Assembly (NCBI GenBank): GCA_031286185.1
Contig: JAITUS010000151.1
Location: 1-9,386 of the forward strand
DNA: 9,386 nt
Origin: Rickettsiales bacterium
GTDB lineage: Bacteria; Pseudomonadota; Alphaproteobacteria; Rickettsiales; Anaplasmataceae
Reading direction: 5' to 3'
In this document: one piece after another, positions 5,978 to 9,386 of the stretch
Layout: each line of letters opens with the position of its first letter
Position numbering within the stretch: position 1 is the first letter of the stretch
Notes under the pieces: generated by a model
Told to the model about the DNA's origin: nothing
The model's input: the letters and a program-made list of their open reading frames with translations, nothing else
The model's database searches: none
Program-made: the position numbers and the translations under genes

Positions 5978-8900
5978 ATGACAAAACGTACAGATATAGA
6001 ATCTATATTAGTAATAGGAGCAGGTCCAATAATTATAGGTCAGGCGTGCGAGTTTGATTATTCAGGAACTCAGAGTTGCAAGGTATTAAAGAGCGAGGGT
6101 TATAAAGTCATTTTGGTTAATTCTAATCCTGCAACTATAATGACGGATCCCGAGTTTTCTGATGCAACGTACATTGAACCCATACTGCCTGAAATCATAG
6201 AAAAAATCATAATTAAAGAGAAGCCAAATGCAATATTGCCAACAATGGGTGGGCAAACTGCTCTAAACTGTGCAATGAAACTTGCAGATGATGGGGTATT
6301 GGATACATATAACGTAAAGCTAATTGGCGTAAATAGAGAAGCGATTAAAAAAGCTGAGGATAGGAAACTATTTCGCCAATCTATGGATAAAATAGGGCTA
6401 AAATACCCTAAAAGTATCATTATAAAAAATCAAGGACAAATAAAGGAAGCTTTGGATTGTATAGGATTACCTGCAATCATTCGTTCATCGTTTACTCTTG
6501 GGGGTGCAGGTAGTGGTATAGCATACAATAAAGAGGAGTTTATCAACATTGCGGAGAATGCTCTGAAATTTTCGCCAATAAATGAAGTTCAGATAGATGA
6601 ATCCATTATCGGTTGGAAAGAATACGAAATGGAAGTTATTCGTGATTGCAAAGATAACTGCATAATAGTCTGTTCAATAGAAAATATTGATCCCATGGGA
6701 GTTCATACGGGTGATAGCATTACTGTTGCTCCTGCTTTAACTCTGCGTGATGCAGAATACCAACAAATGAGAAATGCATCTATAGCAGTTCTGAGAGAAA
6801 TTGATGTTAGCGCAGGTGGTGCAAATGTCCAATTTGCAGTTAATCCCAAAGAAGATGGCAGCCTCGTTGTAATTGAAATGAATCCAAGGGTTTCTCGCTC
6901 TTCTGCACTTGCCTCAAAAGCGACAGGTTATCCCATAGCAAAAGTTGCAACTAAGCTTGCTGTTGGCTATTCACTTGATGAAATACGCAACGATTGTGCG
7001 CCAATTATACCTGCTGCATTTGAACCAGTGGTTGATTACATCGTCACTAAAATTCCTCGTTTTGAATTCGAAAAATTTAAGGGAACGAATTGTGAGCTAT
7101 CAACCTCCATGAAATCGGTGGGGGAAGTGATGTCTATAGGCCGCACTTTTAATGAATCACTACAGAAAGCTTTTCGTTCACTTGAAACTGGCCTCACGGG
7201 ACTTGATGAAGTGTTCTCTGAGGGTACAGATATTGATCATATAAAATCTCAATTAGCAAAACTGCTACCAAACAGATTACTGATTGCTGCTGACGCAATG
7301 CGTCACGGAATAAGCATAGAGGAAATAAATTCAATTACAGGATATGGTTTGTGGTTTTTGCAAAATATACAGCAGATCATCTTAGCTGAACAAAAAATTA
7401 AAGAAGCTGGTCTGCCTGAACCCGTATACAAAATACTAGAACTAAAGAAGATGGGGTTTTCAGATGCAAGGTTAGCAAGACTAAGTAATAAAAAAATAGA
7501 GCAGATTGAAGCAATAAGGGAAAAATTTGGCATCCATCCAGTTTATAAACGTGTAGACACATGTGCAGCTGAGTTTGAATCGGGCACTGTTTACATGTAT
7601 GGCTGTTATGAAGGAGACGTTATAAATAAGACAGAGTGCGAAGCGAACGTTTCTGACCGAAAAAAGGTTGTCATTTTAGGCAGTGGACCAAACCGTATTG
7701 GTCAGGGTATTGAGTTTGATTACGCATGCGTGCATGCAGTTTCCGCTGCCAAAGAAATGGGATATGAAACAATAATGATTAATTGTAATCCCGAAACTGT
7801 TTCAACTGATTATGATACTGCTGATCGTTTGTATTTTGCTCCACTAACTGTAGAGGATGTACTTGAAATACTAAACAAAGAGCAGAAAAATGGCACATTA
7901 GTTGGTGTCATAGTTCAAATAGGTGGTCAAACACCTTTAAAGTTAGCCAAGGTACTAAACGAAAGAGGTTTTAATATCTTGGGTACATCTTTTGACTCTA
8001 TAGATCTTGCCGAAGATCGTATGAGGTTTAAAAACCTTGCTCTGCGGCTTGATTTAAAACAACCCGAGAACTCTATTTGTCATTCAGTGGAAGAAGCGTT
8101 AGCCAACGCAGAGAAGGTGGGGTTTCCATTAGTAGTCAGGCCATCCTACGTTCTGGGTGGTCAATCTATGTCGATTAAGCACGATATTGAGAGCTTTAAG
8201 GGATATGTACTGGATCAGACTAAGATTTTTGAACACGGGTCGCTGCTACTTGATAGATTCTTAGTCAATGCAGTTGAGGTTGACGTCGATGCTATATGTG
8301 ATGGGGAAAAAGTTTTCATTGCGGCAGTTATGGAGCATATTGAAGAAGCCGGAGTTCACTCTGGTGATTCAACCTGCTCGATACCGACAAACACGCTGAG
8401 TGATGAAGTCGTAAAAGAGATTGAATTGCAAACTGAAAGAATAGCTTTTGAATTAAAAGTGAAAGGCCTGATAAACATTCAATTTGCCATTCAAGAGAAT
8501 GATATATACATACTAGAAGTGAATTTAAGAGCTAGCCGCACAGTTCCTTTTATTTCCAAGGTAGTCAATATTCCTATCACAAAGCTCGCGACGCAAGTTA
8601 TTCTAGGCAAAAAATTAGACCAAGAAAAGAAACCTCTTGATCACTTTGCAGTCAAAGCTGCTGTTTTTCCGTTTACACGTTTTTCGGAAATTGACATTCT
8701 ACTCGGTCCGGAAATGAAGTCAACTGGAGAGGTAATGGGAATCGACTCATCTTTTGAGGCTGCGCTTGCAAAAGCTCACATAGCTGCAGGATATAAGCTG
8801 CCAACAGAAGGAAGAGCTCTAATTTCAGTAAAAGATGATGATAAAGAGTATATACTGCCAGTTGCACGAATGTTGAAGGGGCTGGGTTTTGAAATATACG

Positions 8901-9214
8901 CCACTAAAGGCACAGCCTCATATCTGAACAATAATGGCATTGCTGCAAAAGCTGTAAATAAAGTGAGGGAAGGCAGGCCCCACATAGTTGATATGCTTAA
9001 AGATGGAAAAATAAATCTAGTGATCAATACCTCAAAAGGTGTCAAATCAGTCTCAGACAGCAAGGACATTAGAAGAGCTGCTATTTTGCAAAATATAACT
9101 TATAGCACCACAGCGTCTGGAAGTAAAGCGTTAGTACTTGCAATTCAATATGTAAAGAGCAGTAAGCTGGAAGTAAAGTCATTGCAGCAGATACAAAACG
9201 CTGTTTATAGTTAA
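5978..9214 (+). CDS. carB: Carbamoyl-phosphate synthase large subunit
   Basis: Makes carbamoyl phosphate from bicarbonate, two ATP and ammonia delivered by the CarA glutaminase; the product feeds pyrimidine (and where present arginine) synthesis. The 1078-residue protein is full length (E. coli CarB has 1073). First synthetase half: [17 protein letters not shown] (14-30), R169, and EMNPR with E300, N302, R304. An oligomerisation region follows (about 405-555). Second half: [10 protein letters not shown] (568-577), [22 protein letters not shown], and EVNLRASR with E847, N849, R851. The last 130 residues form the MGS-like allosteric domain. ATP-grasp ligands are kept in both halves. Two usually conserved prolines are replaced: S170 after R169, and L850 in the second NPR motif. 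The gene stands alone without carA, ends in tandem stops (TAATAA) and has no obvious hairpin-T terminator. Confidence 0.98.
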   Translation: MTKRTDIESILVIGAGPIIIGQACEFDYSGTQSCKVLKSEGYKVILVNSNPATIMTDPEFSDATYIEPILPEIIEKIIIKEKPNAILPTMGGQTALNCAMKLADDGVLDTYNVKLIGVNREAIKKAEDRKLFRQSMDKIGLKYPKSIIIKNQGQIKEALDCIGLPAIIRSSFTLGGAGSGIAYNKEEFINIAENALKFSPINEVQIDESIIGWKEYEMEVIRDCKDNCIIVCSIENIDPMGVHTGDSITVAPALTLRDAEYQQMRNASIAVLREIDVSAGGANVQFAVNPKEDGSLVVIEMNPRVSRSSALASKATGYPIAKVATKLAVGYSLDEIRNDCAPIIPAAFEPVVDYIVTKIPRFEFEKFKGTNCELSTSMKSVGEVMSIGRTFNESLQKAFRSLETGLTGLDEVFSEGTDIDHIKSQLAKLLPNRLLIAADAMRHGISIEEINSITGYGLWFLQNIQQIILAEQKIKEAGLPEPVYKILELKKMGFSDARLARLSNKKIEQIEAIREKFGIHPVYKRVDTCAAEFESGTVYMYGCYEGDVINKTECEANVSDRKKVVILGSGPNRIGQGIEFDYACVHAVSAAKEMGYETIMINCNPETVSTDYDTADRLYFAPLTVEDVLEILNKEQKNGTLVGVIVQIGGQTPLKLAKVLNERGFNILGTSFDSIDLAEDRMRFKNLALRLDLKQPENSICHSVEEALANAEKVGFPLVVRPSYVLGGQSMSIKHDIESFKGYVLDQTKIFEHGSLLLDRFLVNAVEVDVDAICDGEKVFIAAVMEHIEEAGVHSGDSTCSIPTNTLSDEVVKEIELQTERIAFELKVKGLINIQFAIQENDIYILEVNLRASRTVPFISKVVNIPITKLATQVILGKKLDQEKKPLDHFAVKAAVFPFTRFSEIDILLGPEMKSTGEVMGIDSSFEAALAKAHIAAGYKLPTEGRALISVKDDDKEYILPVARMLKGLGFEIYATKGTASYLNNNGIAAKAVNKVREGRPHIVDMLKDGKINLVINTSKGVKSVSDSKDIRRAAILQNITYSTTASGSKALVLAIQYVKSSKLEVKSLQQIQNAVYS

Positions 9215-9277
9215 TAAAAATAGACCTTTTGTATAGCTTTTAACAGCGCGCTAGACGTATAGAAACAAAAAAACTAC

Positions 9278-9306
9278 TTGACAAATTCCGCCAACCCCAT
9301 TATCAT
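9278..9306 (+). promoter_or_regulatory. Sigma-70 promoter downstream of carB
   Basis: TTGACA (9278-9283), 17 bases, TATCAT (9301-9306). The start of transcription is expected near 9313, reading rightward into a gene at or beyond the window end. The boxes are identical to those of the promoter at 5818-5790 although the 17-base spacer between them differs, so the boxes appear to be under selection. Confidence 0.75.
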
Positions 9307-9311
9307 AGTAC

Positions 9312-9333
9312 TGAAGCTATTCATTTAGCTTCA
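9312..9333 (+). other. 5'-terminal leader hairpin
   Basis: Perfect 8-bp stem TGAAGCTA (9312-9319) / TAGCTTCA (9326-9333) with a 6-base loop. It begins at the predicted transcription start, so the mRNA would start with a hairpin. It is not followed by a T run, so it is not a terminator. Such 5' hairpins can protect mRNA from decay; that role here is inference. The left copy has the same hairpin with one mismatch. Confidence 0.5.
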
Positions 9334-9351
9334 ATCTGTGCAGATTAAACG

Positions 9352-9386
9352 ATGAAAGTATCACGTAGTTGGTGTCTTATGTTTAA
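9352..9386 (+). CDS. Start of a small gene of the same family as the broken gene at 5745 (partial, uncertain frame)
   Basis: ATG at 9352 opens MKVSRSWCLMF and is still open at the window end. The DNA aligns best with the start of the minus-strand gene in a different frame, which reads HVVGVLCL here against LVFGVLCA there. In that frame a TGA lies four codons before the matching residues. Either this copy has lost two bases near its start, or the ATG frame is used and the match is residual. No Shine-Dalgarno is seen. The product is unknown. Confidence 0.3.
   Translation, partial: MKVSRSWCLMF

Larger units (their letters stand above)
9259..9386 (+). repeat. Promoter-leader-start module, right inverted copy (cut by window end)
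   Basis: Plus-strand counterpart of the module at 5836-5709, so the two copies form an inverted repeat around carB with about 3.4 kb between them. Promoter boxes, leader hairpin position, the TCAATCTGTGCAG block and the first codons of the following gene all correspond. The similarity continues to the window edge, so its right boundary is unknown. Confidence 0.75.

Noticed and set aside
9215..9258. Terminator after carB
   Set aside because: Only a short GC-rich palindrome (AGCGCGCT, 9245-9252) without a following T run; not a convincing intrinsic terminator.

Overview
The window is AT-rich and carries three copies (two full, one eroded) of a short palindromic repeat whose arms read TGTCATTCCAG / CTGGAATGACA. 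I recognise this as a Wolbachia palindromic element (WPE). Together with an alphaproteobacterial-type AddB and an unfused CarB, it points to a Wolbachia endosymbiont (Anaplasmataceae, Rickettsiales). The genus call rests on recognition, not on a database search.

Layout. (1) Positions 1-2586, minus strand: most of purL, purine synthesis. The reading frame runs off the left edge after 862 codons. It contains two in-frame palindromic insertions, a full one at residues 165-188 and an eroded half-length one at residues 622-631. (2) 2587-2685: a short divergent intergenic spacer. (3) 2686-5313, plus strand: addB, the nuclease subunit of a double-strand-break repair helicase-nuclease. Its stop overlaps a GTG that opens a 11-codon remnant resembling the start of addA; the rest of addA is not here. 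(4) About 5287-5745, minus strand: a broken small gene with two hydrophobic segments, frameshifted and carrying a third palindromic element. It has its own intact consensus promoter. (5) 5978-9214, plus strand: carB, complete, pyrimidine and arginine precursor synthesis. (6) 9259-9386, plus strand: a second copy of the promoter, leader and gene start seen in (4), in inverted orientation and cut by the window end.

The complete genes are housekeeping: nucleotide synthesis (purL, carB) and recombination repair (addB). They do not form one operon; purL and addB diverge, and carB stands alone without carA. The most unusual content lies between and inside them. One item is the inverted, outward-facing pair of near-identical promoter-leader modules (TTGACA-17-TATCAT plus a 5' hairpin) that bracket carB and appear to drive two members of one small gene family. 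The other is palindromic elements that add peptide to a conserved enzyme without breaking its frame. I see no phage, CRISPR, toxin-antitoxin or defence system, and no RNA gene.
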